This document shows, one piece after another, positions 32,642-41,313 of a stretch of DNA of 64,000 nt; position 1 is the stretch's first letter, and each line of letters opens with the position of its first letter. Under the pieces are notes generated by a model. It did not search any database and had not been told where the DNA came from. It saw only the letters and a list, made by a program, of their open reading frames with translations. The stretch comes from JBBPZK01 sp965219175 (lineage in GTDB: Bacteria; Actinomycetota; Rubrobacteria; Rubrobacterales; Rubrobacteraceae): assembly GCA_965219175.1 (NCBI GenBank), contig CBDCNI010000001.1, positions 744,001-808,000 on the forward strand, in the 5' to 3' direction. The position numbers and the translations under genes are program-made.

Positions 32642-33591
32642 CCCAACAGCAGGTAGAGCAGAGCCTTCTGGGCGTGCAATCGGTTCTCGGCCTGATCGAA
32701 GACCCGGCTCGCCGGGCCGTCTATGACACCCGCCGTCACTTCTTCGCCACGATGGGCCGGTAGACAGTGAAGGAATATGGCGTCGTCGGCCGCACGGTCC
32801 ATCAAGCCCTCGTTCACCTGGTAAGGGGAGAACTTCCCCTTTCGTTCCGCGGCTTCGGCTTCCTGTCCCATGCTGGCCCACACGTCCGTGTAGACGACCC
32901 GCGCGCCGGAAACGGCTCTTTCCGGGTCTTGTGTCAGGGTCGGGGCTGCTCCGACGTTCGCTGCGAGGTCCAGGATTCTTTTGTCGGGGGCGTGGCCTTC
33001 GGGGTGGGCGATGGTCAGCTCGGCGCCGGTCAGGGCGCAGGCGAGCGCCAGCGAATGGGCTACGTTGTTGCCGTCACCGACGTAGGTTATCTTTATACCT
33101 TCGAGAGAGCCGAACTCTTCCCGGACGGTGAGTAGGTCGGCCAGCGCCTGGCAGGGGTGGTGGGAGTCGGAGAGGCCGTTTATGACCGGAACGTCGGCCG
33201 CCGAGGCAAGTTCTTCCAGCTCTCCGTGGTCGAAGGTGCGGACCATTATGGCGTCTATGTAGCGGGCCAGGACGCGGCCGGTATCCGAGGGTGTCTCTCT
33301 TTTCCCCAATTGGATCTCATCGGGGTTCAAATACAAAGCGTGGCCGCCTAGCTGGTACATCCCGACTTCGAAGGAGACGCGGGTGCGGTTAGAGGGTTTC
33401 TGGAAGACCATCGCCAGCGTCCGGCCCCGCAGCGGCTGGAACGAGACGCGGGCCTTGCGATACGTCTTTATCTTCGCCGCCTCGTCCAGGATGAGGCCAA
33501 CGTCCTCCGGTGCGAACTCGGCCAGGGTGAGACAGTCCCGGCCGGAGAGGTGGGAAGGAGAAGGCGGGGTCGCGTCGAGCTGCGGGATCAC
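32638..33591 (-). CDS. argF: Ornithine carbamoyltransferase ArgF
   Basis: 317 residues; forms citrulline from ornithine and carbamoyl phosphate. Carbamoyl-phosphate loop FQKPSNRTRVSFEVGMYQLG (about 62), HHPCQALADLLT (about 141), ornithine-side VYTDVWASMGQE, and HCLPAHRGEEV (about 272). GTG 33591 starts 5 bases after the argD stop, so it is last in the argJ-B-D-F operon. Converges on the restriction gene. Confidence 0.95.
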   Translation of the reverse strand: MIPQLDATPPSPSHLSGRDCLTLAEFAPEDVGLILDEAAKIKTYRKARVSFQPLRGRTLAMVFQKPSNRTRVSFEVGMYQLGGHALYLNPDEIQLGKRETPSDTGRVLARYIDAIMVRTFDHGELEELASAADVPVINGLSDSHHPCQALADLLTVREEFGSLEGIKITYVGDGNNVAHSLALACALTGAELTIAHPEGHAPDKRILDLAANVGAAPTLTQDPERAVSGARVVYTDVWASMGQEAEAAERKGKFSPYQVNEGLMDRAADDAIFLHCLPAHRGEEVTAGVIDGPASRVFDQAENRLHAQKALLYLLLG

Positions 33592-33596
33592 GGGTC

Positions 33597-34814
33597 TCAG
33601 GCCACGGCCTGGGCTATAGCTACCCGCTCTGATAAAGCGTCTACCGGCTCGTCTACAAGTTCGTCAACCGCGCCTCGAAAGGTATCGAGGGCGTAGCGTA
33701 CCTCCGTCCTCGTAACGGTCAGGGGCGGGGCGAGCCTGATAGTGGTCCCGCCACCCACCAGGTTGACGAGCACCCCATTATCCAGGCAGTGCTCGAAGAC
33801 TTTCGGGGCAAGCTCCGGCCCGAGGTCCAGACCGAGCAGGAGACCTTCACCGCGCACTTCCGCGCCCGGTACCCGCTCCGCAAGCGCCTCCAGCGCGTTC
33901 TTGAGTACCGCCCCCTTGAACCGGACTTCTTCCAGGAAGCCAGCCTCGTTCACAACCCCGAGGACCGCTTTTACGGCCGCCATCGCGAGCGGGTTGCCGC
34001 CGAAGGTCGAGCCGTGGCTGCCGGGTCCGAGCGAGGCGTACTCCTCTTTCGCCAGCACCGCCCCGACCGGCACTCCGCCGCCGAGTCCCTTTGCGCTCGT
34101 CAGAACGTCCGGGACGACGCCTAAGCCCTGGTAGGCGTAAAGGTGGCCGGTGCGGCCCGCGCCTGTCTGGACCTCGTCGAAGATTAGCAGCGCGTCGTGT
34201 TCGTCACACAGCTCCCGAAGCCCCGCGAGAAACCCTTCCGGGGCCGGGTTTATCCCGCCCTCGCCCTGTATCGGTTCTACAAGGATCGCCGCCGTCTGCG
34301 GCCCGACCATCTCGCTCGCCGCTTCCAGGTCTCCGAACGGCGCGTAGACGAAGCCCGCCGGCATGGGGCCGAACCCTTCCTGTAGCGCGGGCTGGGCGGT
34401 CGCGGTGAGGCCGCCGTATGTCCGGCCGTGGAACGATCTGGAGAAAGTGAGCACCTCGTGTTTGTGAGGGCCGTGCTCTCCGTAGGCGTGCTTCCGGGCG
34501 AGCTTTATGGCCGCCTCGACGCTCTCGGCGCCGGAGTTGCAGAAAAAGACCCGGTCGAAGTCCGTGGCGTCGGTGAGCATCTCCGCCACCTCGGCCTGGA
34601 GTGGTATCTCGTATAGGTTGGAGCAGTGGATGAGGTTCTCGGCCTGCTCCTGAATGGCTTTTACGAGCGCCGGGTGTCCGTGGCCTAGAGAGTTTGTCGC
34701 GATGCCGGCGATGAAGTCCAGGTAGCGGTTGCCCGCCTCGTCGAAGAGCCAACTTCCTCGGCCGCCCGTGGGCGCTATCCCGAGCCTCTTGTAAGTCTCC
34801 ATTACTGCTTTCAT
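33597..34814 (-). CDS. argD: Acetylornithine aminotransferase ArgD
   Basis: 405-residue class III aminotransferase. GRGSWLFDEAGNRYLDFIAG, CNSGAESVEAAIKLARKH, FHGRTYGGLTATAQP, PIQGEGGINPAP, IFDEVQTGAGRTG and PLP lysine in LTSAKGLGGGVPVGA (about 248). Makes N-acetylornithine from the semialdehyde. ATG 34814 overlaps the argB stop (ATGA) with an AGGAGT ribosome site; a longer frame upstream is out-of-family. Confidence 0.95.
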   Translation of the reverse strand: MKAVMETYKRLGIAPTGGRGSWLFDEAGNRYLDFIAGIATNSLGHGHPALVKAIQEQAENLIHCSNLYEIPLQAEVAEMLTDATDFDRVFFCNSGAESVEAAIKLARKHAYGEHGPHKHEVLTFSRSFHGRTYGGLTATAQPALQEGFGPMPAGFVYAPFGDLEAASEMVGPQTAAILVEPIQGEGGINPAPEGFLAGLRELCDEHDALLIFDEVQTGAGRTGHLYAYQGLGVVPDVLTSAKGLGGGVPVGAVLAKEEYASLGPGSHGSTFGGNPLAMAAVKAVLGVVNEAGFLEEVRFKGAVLKNALEALAERVPGAEVRGEGLLLGLDLGPELAPKVFEHCLDNGVLVNLVGGGTTIRLAPPLTVTRTEVRYALDTFRGAVDELVDEPVDALSERVAIAQAVA

Positions 34815-35569
34815 GCGGTTACTCCTTCCGATATCACAGTTCCAACCTTCTCTCCGTCCAGGGACTTTGCGATGATGCCCCTTTTGTTTCCGTTGATAAT
34901 GCGGGCCTCGACGCCGCCACGCGCCGCCTCGGCGGCCGCCCGGAGCTTCGGTATCATCCCGCCGTCGGCGATTCCATCCGCGACGTACCCTTCGCACTCC
35001 TCTGGAGTCAGAGCCGTAACAGCCTCACCGTCCCTGAGCAACCCGTCCACGTCGGTCAGGAGAAAGAGATGACCCGCCTCCAGTTCCAAGGCGAGCGCGG
35101 CGGCGGCGGCGTCGGCGTTCACGTTGTACGCCCCATCCGGCCCGAGCCCGAGTGGCGCCATGACCGGCGTGAACCCACCTTCCCACAGGCTCTTCACGAG
35201 GCCAGGCTCTACCTTACTAACGCTCCCGACCCGCCCGAGCCCCGGTATCGGCTCGACGTGTAGCATCCGGCCGTCGGTCCCGGAGATGCCGGCCGCGGGC
35301 ACCCCGAGGACACCGAGTTCACGGGCCAGTGACTTGTTGACGCTCCCGGCGAAGATCATCTCCGCGACCTCCAGGGTCCGCTCGTCCGTTACCCGCAGCC
35401 CCTCGTGAAAACGGGTCGGTACCTCCAGGGCGTCGAGCATCCGGGTGAGCTGCGCTCCCCCGCCGTGTACCAGGACCACGGGCGCCCCTGACTCGATGAT
35501 CCCCGGCAGATCCTCCAATGCCCCACCGCCTACCGCGCCACCCCCGACTTTTATAACTATCGGCTTCAC
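34811..35569 (-). CDS. argB: Acetylglutamate kinase ArgB
   Basis: 252-residue amino acid kinase: VIKVGGGAV at the start, VLVHGGGAQLTRML, FHEGLRVTDERTLEVAEM, NVNADAAAAALALEL, TDVDGLL, GGMIPKLRAA. Phosphorylates N-acetylglutamate. GTG 35569 overlaps the argJ stop (GTGA) and has GGAG at the right distance; longer frames have no family support. Short form, lacking the N-terminal helix of arginine-sensitive hexameric enzymes. Confidence 0.94.
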   Translation of the reverse strand: MKPIVIKVGGGAVGGGALEDLPGIIESGAPVVLVHGGGAQLTRMLDALEVPTRFHEGLRVTDERTLEVAEMIFAGSVNKSLARELGVLGVPAAGISGTDGRMLHVEPIPGLGRVGSVSKVEPGLVKSLWEGGFTPVMAPLGLGPDGAYNVNADAAAAALALELEAGHLFLLTDVDGLLRDGEAVTALTPEECEGYVADGIADGGMIPKLRAAAEAARGGVEARIINGNKRGIIAKSLDGEKVGTVISEGVTA

Positions 35570-36792
35570 GTCCGGTAACTCCGGTTGATCTCGACGTACT
35601 TGTAGGTGAGGTCGCAACCCCAGGCTGTGGCTGACGCCTCACCCCCCTCCAAACGTACGAGTACCCGAACCACCTCGTCTGCCAGAGCTTCACTTGCCTC
35701 TACTTCAGAATAAGCTTTAGGCTCGCCGCTGCCGAAGACCTTCACCGGACCGAAGTAGATCTCCACGGTTTCCGGGTCGAAGTTCGCTCCTGAATAGCCC
35801 ATTGCCACCAGCACCCGTCCCCAGTTCGCGTCCTCCCCGAACATGGCTGCTTTTACCAGGCTGCTCCCGACTACCGCCTTCGCCAACACCACCGCAGACG
35901 CCTCGTCCCGAGCTCCCTCCACGACCGCCTCGACCAGCTTGGTCGCCCCCTCGCCGTCGCGTGCGATCTCCTTTGCCAGAGCGAGAGCCACTCCTTCGAC
36001 CGCCGCTTCGAATGCCGGACAATCTGTTGAGTCAGCCCTCAGAAATCCGTTCCCTGCCGCGCCGTTCGCCAGCAGGAGCGCCATGTCGCTGGGGGAGGTG
36101 TCGCCGTCCACGGTGACGCGGTTGAAAGTCCTCTCCGTGACGTGGTTCAGGGTCTCTTGCAGGCAATCCTTCTCGACGGCGGCGTCGGTCGTCAAGAAGG
36201 CGAGCATGGTCCCCATGTTCGGGTGGATCATACCGCTACCCTTCGCCGTTCCACCCACTGTAACGACCTTACCCTCTACTTCAACTTCAACTGCTGCCAT
36301 TTTTACACGAGTGTCGGTGGTCAGGATGGCGGCGGCGAAACCAGAATCTTCCTGGTCCAGGTTCTCCGCCGCCTTTGTGATTCCCTCGGCGATGCGGTCC
36401 ATTGGCAGCTGTTCCCCGACTACCCCCGTAGATGCCACCGCTACCTCGGAGGCTGTCAGCCCTAGTGACTCTGCCGCCACTCTTTGAGTTTCGTAAGCGT
36501 CCCTGATCCCCTGCTCTCCGGTCGCGGCATTCGCGTTGCCGCTGTTGACGACGATCGCCCGGACGCCTCTGGCCTCTACGGCTTCTCGCGTGACGGTCAG
36601 CGGAGCGCCCTTGACCACGTTGCGCGTAAAAACCGCCGCCGCCGTACACTCCCTCTCGGATAACAGGATCCCCAGATCCCGCCTTCCAATACGACGTACC
36701 CCACAAGCCACACCGCCCGCGATAAATCCACCGGGCGCCGTCGCCCCTCCAGGGACGAGCTTTATTCTTTTTTCTGTATCTTTATTCAACAT
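35566..36792 (-). CDS. argJ: Bifunctional glutamate N-acetyltransferase/ornithine acetyltransferase ArgJ
   Basis: 408 residues. Self-cleavage and nucleophile site at KGSGMIHPNMGTMLAFLTTDA (Thr about 190), with APGGFIAGGVACG, FTRNVVKGAPL and NSGNANAATGEQG. Recycles the acetyl group between acetylornithine and glutamate; may also use acetyl-CoA. ATG 36792 is preferred to GTG 36810 because a -35/-10 pair ends 7 bases before it (leaderless). First gene of the leftward arginine operon, divergent from argC. Confidence 0.94.
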   Translation of the reverse strand: MLNKDTEKRIKLVPGGATAPGGFIAGGVACGVRRIGRRDLGILLSERECTAAAVFTRNVVKGAPLTVTREAVEARGVRAIVVNSGNANAATGEQGIRDAYETQRVAAESLGLTASEVAVASTGVVGEQLPMDRIAEGITKAAENLDQEDSGFAAAILTTDTRVKMAAVEVEVEGKVVTVGGTAKGSGMIHPNMGTMLAFLTTDAAVEKDCLQETLNHVTERTFNRVTVDGDTSPSDMALLLANGAAGNGFLRADSTDCPAFEAAVEGVALALAKEIARDGEGATKLVEAVVEGARDEASAVVLAKAVVGSSLVKAAMFGEDANWGRVLVAMGYSGANFDPETVEIYFGPVKVFGSGEPKAYSEVEASEALADEVVRVLVRLEGGEASATAWGCDLTYKYVEINRSYRT

Positions 36793-36829
36793 TGGCCCGT
36801 ATTCTCGCACCCACGAACCGGACGGTCAA
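36793..36829 (-). promoter_or_regulatory. argJ promoter, leaderless layout
   Basis: On the minus strand TTGACC (36824-36829), 18-base spacer, AGAATA, 7 bases, ATG 36792. The -10 is weak. Confidence 0.45.
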
Positions 36830-36834
36830 CCGTT

Positions 36835-36854
36835 TTATTCAGAAACTTGAATAA
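36835..36854. promoter_or_regulatory. Candidate ARG box (ArgR operator)
   Basis: Perfect 7-bp inverted repeat TTATTCA-N6-TGAATAA. The half sites match the TGAAT/ATTCA core of ArgR operators. It overlaps the argC -35 box and lies just upstream of the argJ -35 box, so one dimer of sites could repress both operons. argR itself is downstream of argC, giving autoregulation. Confidence 0.65.
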
Positions 36855-36874
36855 TTATCCGATACTCTTATAAT
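36847..36874 (+). promoter_or_regulatory. argC promoter, leaderless layout
   Basis: TTGAAT (36847-36852), 16 bases, TATAAT (36869-36874), 7 bases, ATG 36882. An in-frame ATG at 36873 is inside the -10 box and cannot be the start. Confidence 0.7.
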
Positions 36875-36881
36875 GCGGTGC

Positions 36882-37895
36882 ATGGGACTGAAAGTTGGTA
36901 TTTACGGCGGAAGCGGGTACGCGGGCGCGGAGTTGGTGCGGCTGTTGGAGGCTCACCCGGAGGTCGGTGGGCTGGAGGTCGCTTCTCGCGGCTACGCGGG
37001 CCGGGCCGTGGACGAGGTGTATCCACACCTCTCGTTCGGGGAGAAGTTCGTTAATCCGGATGAGATAGATGCTTCTGGGCTCGACGTGGCGTTCGTGGCG
37101 TACGGGCATATGGAGAGCGCCGTGACGGTGAGGAAGCTGCTCGACGCGGGGGCCGGGTTGGTCGTGGACCTGTCGGCCGATTTCCGGTTGCCGGACGCGG
37201 GCGTGTACGGTGAGTGGTACGGGGAGCATCCCGCGCCGGAGCTTCTGGGGGAGGCTCACTATGGTTTGCCGGAGGTGTTCGGAGCGGCGGAGGGGAAGCT
37301 CGTTGCCAACCCCGGATGTTATCCGACGGCGGCCATACTGGCGCTCGCGCCGGTGGTGCGGCGGGTGCCGGTGCGTTCGGTGACGATAAACGCGCTCTCG
37401 GGGGTGAGCGGGGCGGGGGCGAGGCCCTCCGTGGGGACCCATTTCGTGAGCGCCAACGAGAACGCCAACGCCTACGGCGTCCCCGGACACCGCCATACGC
37501 CCGAGATAGAGATGATGCTCCGGCGCGTCGGGGAGACGCCGGACGTGACCTTCGTGCCGCACCTCGTACCCTTGAGCCGTGGAGAGCTGGAGACTATCGT
37601 CGTTGAGCCCGCGAGCCCCGAGCTTCTGCCGGAGACGGAAGAAGTCCTCGACTGGTACAGGGAGGATTATGCGGGATGGAAGTTCGTCGGGGCGAGGGAG
37701 GAGTATCCGCAGGTCTTGCACGTCGCGAACACTAACCGTTGCAGGCTCTCGGCCGCGGTGGACCGGAGGTCTGGGAAGTTGCTGTTGTTCTCCGCGCTCG
37801 ACAACTTGCTCAAGGGGGCATCAGGGGCGGCTGTACAGAACATGAACCTGGCGTTCGGGTACCCGGAGGACCTCGGGCTGGAGTACCTGAAGTAG
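36882..37895 (+). CDS. argC: N-acetyl-gamma-glutamyl-phosphate reductase ArgC
   Basis: 337 residues. NADP-binding VGIYGGSGYAGAELVRLL, AFVAYGHMESA, catalytic Cys in VANPGCYPTAAILALAP (about 145), PGHRHTPEIEM and the terminal GASGAAVQNMNLAFG. Reduces N-acetylglutamyl phosphate to the semialdehyde. ATG 36882 is set by the promoter position. Followed 16 bases later by argR. Confidence 0.95.
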   Translation: MGLKVGIYGGSGYAGAELVRLLEAHPEVGGLEVASRGYAGRAVDEVYPHLSFGEKFVNPDEIDASGLDVAFVAYGHMESAVTVRKLLDAGAGLVVDLSADFRLPDAGVYGEWYGEHPAPELLGEAHYGLPEVFGAAEGKLVANPGCYPTAAILALAPVVRRVPVRSVTINALSGVSGAGARPSVGTHFVSANENANAYGVPGHRHTPEIEMMLRRVGETPDVTFVPHLVPLSRGELETIVVEPASPELLPETEEVLDWYREDYAGWKFVGAREEYPQVLHVANTNRCRLSAAVDRRSGKLLLFSALDNLLKGASGAAVQNMNLAFGYPEDLGLEYLK

Positions 37896-37911
37896 AGGAG
37901 GAGAGGTCACG

Positions 37912-38391
37912 ATGGAGGCTACAAGATCGTCGGTAGACAAGGAAACGAGGCAAAACTTGATCCTCAGGCTGATCTCCGAACGAGAGCTCGGGACGCAGCA
38001 GGACGTGGTAGCGGCGCTCGCCGACGAAGGAGTGGAGGTCGCCCAGGCCACTGTCAGCCGGGACCTCGCGGAACTCGGCGTCCTGAAGGTCGGTAGCCGC
38101 TATCTGGCTCTACCGCACGCACCGGGGGCCGCCGGCATCGAGGTGCTGCCGAGCTTTATACTAGGCGTCGCGCCCGCCCAAAACATGATCGTCATAGACA
38201 CCCGCGACGGGACCGCCGGGGCGGTCGCCAACGTGCTCGACCGGGTAAAGGGTCTCAAGATACTCGGTACTATAGCCGGGCTCGACACCGTAATGGCCGT
38301 CTCGCCGGACGCTGCGGCGGCGGAAGAAGTGTCCGCCCTGATCGCCGACATCTGCCGCGCCAAGACGAGGCCCGCCGGAAACGTCGAGTGA
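37912..38391 (+). CDS. argR: Arginine repressor ArgR
   Basis: 159 residues. N-terminal winged helix with TQQDVVAALADEGVEVAQAT and SRDLAELGVLKV (about 28-60), C-terminal hexamerisation/arginine domain with GTIAGLDTVMAV (about 122-133), where GLDT holds the arginine-binding Asp pair region. Arginine-dependent repressor of the arg genes around it; the ARG-box-like palindrome is 1 kb upstream. Its TGA overlaps the next GTG. Confidence 0.95.
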   Translation: MEATRSSVDKETRQNLILRLISERELGTQQDVVAALADEGVEVAQATVSRDLAELGVLKVGSRYLALPHAPGAAGIEVLPSFILGVAPAQNMIVIDTRDGTAGAVANVLDRVKGLKILGTIAGLDTVMAVSPDAAAAEEVSALIADICRAKTRPAGNVE

Positions 38392-39179
38392 ACCAACGGA
38401 ACCAGCGTATGGAGATACGCCTCATACGACACGCGACGCTCGTACTTCACCTGGACGGCGCCCGCATACTCGTGGACCCGATGCTCAACCCGGCCGACGC
38501 CGCTGAAGCCGTACCTGGGACACCCAACCAGCAACGGAATCCTTTAGTGGATCTACCGTTCGGAGAAGACGAGCTCTACCGCATTCTGGAAGGTATAGAT
38601 GCGGTGCTCGTAACCCACACTCACCAGGACCACTGGGATGAGCGGGCGACTGAGTTACTACCGAAGGACCTCCAGGTACTGTGCCAGCCGGAAGACGAAG
38701 ATCTCATACGGTCCGCGGGTTTCTCCAAAGTTACGCCCGTCGATACGGAGGTCGAATGGGGCAGCATCCTCTTTACCCGAACCGAAGGTCGACACGGCAC
38801 AGGAGAGATCGGCGAAAAGATGGCCCCGGTCTCCGGCTTCGTGTTGAGGTCGACGGAAGCCCCGACCCTGTACATCGCAGGGGACACGGTATGGTGCCCA
38901 GAAGTAGAAGAAGCTCTGAACTCTCATCATCCCGACATAATAGTCCTCAACGCAGGAGCGGCGCAGTTTACATCTGGCGACCCTATCACCATGACCGCCG
39001 GGGACGTGGCGCGGGTCTGCCGAGTTCTGCCCGAGTCGCGGGTGCTCGCCGTTCACATGGAGTCTATAAACCACTGCCTGCTCACCAGAGACGAGTTGAA
39101 CGAGATGCTGGAACAAGAAGGTTTAGCCGGTCGGGTGGAAGTTCCCGCCGATGGCGAATCCGTCGAAATAGAAACCTGA
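38388..39179 (+). CDS. Metallo-beta-lactamase fold hydrolase (UlaG-like)
   Basis: 263 residues. Begins RLIRHATLVLHLDGARILVDP, with the metal site VTHTHQDHWD (about 75-84), YIAGDTVWCPEVE, and VHMESINHCLLTR near the end. This is the MBL-fold L-ascorbate-6-phosphate lactonase-like group; substrate unknown. GTG 38388 overlaps the argR stop by 4 bases, so it is co-translated with arginine genes, and argG starts 12 bases later. Confidence 0.85.
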   Translation: MNQRNQRMEIRLIRHATLVLHLDGARILVDPMLNPADAAEAVPGTPNQQRNPLVDLPFGEDELYRILEGIDAVLVTHTHQDHWDERATELLPKDLQVLCQPEDEDLIRSAGFSKVTPVDTEVEWGSILFTRTEGRHGTGEIGEKMAPVSGFVLRSTEAPTLYIAGDTVWCPEVEEALNSHHPDIIVLNAGAAQFTSGDPITMTAGDVARVCRVLPESRVLAVHMESINHCLLTRDELNEMLEQEGLAGRVEVPADGESVEIET

Positions 39180-39191
39180 AAAGTAACAGAT

Positions 39192-40445
39192 ATGGAGAAA
39201 AAATTGCTGGACGGAAAGAAAGTTGTGCTCGCCTACTCGGGAGGGCTCGACACCTCGGTGTGTCTGAAGTGGTTTGAGGAGCAAGGGGCCATCCCGTACG
39301 CTTTGTACCTGGATCTCGGACAGGGTGAACCTGAAGTAGACGTTAAAGAAAAAGCACTCAAGATAGGCGCCGCCGACGCTTTTGTGGAGGACGCGAGAGC
39401 GGAGTTCGTGGACGAGTATGTGGCCCCGGCTATAAAGGCGAATGCGCTGTATGGCGGGAAGTACCCGCTGTTCACGGCGCTCGGGCGTCCGCTCATAGCG
39501 AAGAAGCTGGTCGAGGCCGCGCGAAGGGTTGGAGCCTCTCACATAGCCCACGGCTCTACTGGAAAAGGCAACGATCAGGTCCGCTTCGACGTAACGACCG
39601 CTTCCGTAGCACCCGACCTGACAGTGGTCGCCCCGGTGCGAGACCTGGATATGAGCCGTCCTCAAGAGATGGAGTATGCCGCCGCCCGAGGTATCCCGGT
39701 ACCGGTCTCCAAAAAGTCTCCCTACAGCGTGGATGCGAACCTCTGGGGACGCTCCATCGAGGCGGGGCCGCTCGAAGACCCAAATTATGAACCTACACCT
39801 GACGTTTATACTCTGACCTCGGAGCCGGAGGATGCTCCAGAGGAGGCACGGTACGTGGAGATCGGGTTCGAGGAGGGGCTTCCGGTGAGCCTGGATGGCG
39901 AGGAGTTGCCGTTAGTGGATCTGGTGGTGGGGTTGAACGAGGTTGCGGGTGAGCATGGGGTCGGGCGGCTGGACATGATCGAAGACCGCCTGGTCGGAAT
40001 CAAGAGCCGGGAGATCTACGAAGCTCCAGCCGCGATGACTATCATTCAGGCCCACAAAGAACTCGAAACTATGACCCTGACCAAAGACGTTCTCCGCTTC
40101 AAGGCGCAAGTGGAACAACGCTACGCCGAATTGACCTACGACGGCCTCTGGTTCACACCCCTGAAAGCAGCCCTCGACTCGTTTGTCGCGGAGACTCAGC
40201 AGGCCGTAACCGGTACTGTCCGGCTCAAGCTGTACAAAGGTTCCAGCACCGTGGTCGGGAGAACCGCACCGAAAGCGCTCTACAGCAAGGAACTCGCAAC
40301 CTACGACCCGAACAGCACCTTCGACGAGTCGGCAGCCGCAGGGTTCATCGCGCTCTGGGGCCTCCCGGCCCGCCAGTGGGCCGGTGTAAATAACGGGGCA
40401 ATGGGCTCTGATAGAATTTCTCAGTCTGGTAGAGGTGGTGGTTGA
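39192..40445 (+). CDS. argG: Argininosuccinate synthase ArgG
   Basis: 417 residues. ATP pyrophosphatase P-loop LAYSGGLDTSVCLKW (about 14-28), HGSTGKGNDQVRFD, KKSPYSVDANLWGRSIE, YDPNSTFDESAAAGFI. Joins citrulline and aspartate. The last 15 or so residues after LWGLPARQWAGVNNG are not family-like and may reflect disturbance by the helicase remnant that begins 26 bases downstream. argH, which usually follows, is not seen. Confidence 0.95.
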   Translation: MEKKLLDGKKVVLAYSGGLDTSVCLKWFEEQGAIPYALYLDLGQGEPEVDVKEKALKIGAADAFVEDARAEFVDEYVAPAIKANALYGGKYPLFTALGRPLIAKKLVEAARRVGASHIAHGSTGKGNDQVRFDVTTASVAPDLTVVAPVRDLDMSRPQEMEYAAARGIPVPVSKKSPYSVDANLWGRSIEAGPLEDPNYEPTPDVYTLTSEPEDAPEEARYVEIGFEEGLPVSLDGEELPLVDLVVGLNEVAGEHGVGRLDMIEDRLVGIKSREIYEAPAAMTIIQAHKELETMTLTKDVLRFKAQVEQRYAELTYDGLWFTPLKAALDSFVAETQQAVTGTVRLKLYKGSSTVVGRTAPKALYSKELATYDPNSTFDESAAAGFIALWGLPARQWAGVNNGAMGSDRISQSGRGGG

Positions 40446-40470
40446 GGGAAGGCTAGGCTAAGTTTTTGGG

Positions 40471-41312
40471 ATGACGAAGAACTACTACACGCAGAAAGAG
40501 ATAGCTAAACTAATTCCCGGATTTTACCCGACAATCGAGGGTATGCTGAACAGTGGGGAGTTGAGCGAACAATACGTCGATGGAGAACGAGTCGTCCCTG
40601 CGGAGACAATCAACGATTTTATTCTTGGCCGTCCGATTGGACAGGCTTTGCATACACAAGAGCCTTTACGTGAAGCAGATGTGGATAGGGAACTGTGGTC
40701 AAAGGATTTGTCACTTTATCCCTGGCAGCGGGAAGCTCTCGAATGGTGGAGGAAGCGACGTTATCGGGGCGTTATTGAGGCAGTTACTGGAGCTGGCAAG
40801 ACCAGGGGAGCTCTCGCGGCGGTGGAGCATCATCTTCGCCATGGTGGTGACCGCGTAGTAGTCATAGTTCCGACCAAAGAACTACTCTATCAATGGAAGC
40901 GTGAGACAGAGAAGATGTTGGTGGAAGCTTGCGGCATGAGAGTTTCTATAGGCCTTCTCGGAGACGGCCACAAAAATATGATGCGAAGTGCAACAATACT
41001 GCTCGCCACAGTGCAAACTGCGCGCAATCATCGTCTCCTTCCGGTTGCGCAGATTTGGCAATTGTGTTGGCAAGCAGTCGGTCCCGGCGCCAGATGGTGC
41101 AGCGTATGGGCCGAGTAATAAGGAAAAAAGTGGACGGGCGTCTTGCAAGACTAGCCGTTCTTTATGTAAAAGATACTTCTGAGGATCCCAACTTGGCAGA
41201 CGAAGACTTCCTCTACCTAGTCACAGGTGTCGCACGGGACATCAGATATTTTTCTTCAACTGCCTCAGCATCTGAAGTCTGCAAGTACCTTAACGAGTGG
41301 ACGCCTTATTAA
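40471..41312 (+). pseudogene. Internally deleted SF2 helicase remnant
   Basis: The N-terminal frame (40471-about 41050) carries a short DNA-binding-like start, SLYPWQREALEWWRKRRYRG, Walker A AVTGAGKTRGAL and VVIVPTKELLYQW, then runs into unrelated sequence. A second frame (about 41060-41312) carries the family end ADLAIVLASSRSRRQMVQR with MGRVIRKKVDGR. The DEAD/DEAH motif and about 200 residues between are missing and the frames do not match. AT-richer than neighbours; a relic of a mobile or defence gene between argG and the deacetylase gene. Confidence 0.8.
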
Positions 41313-41313
41313 G

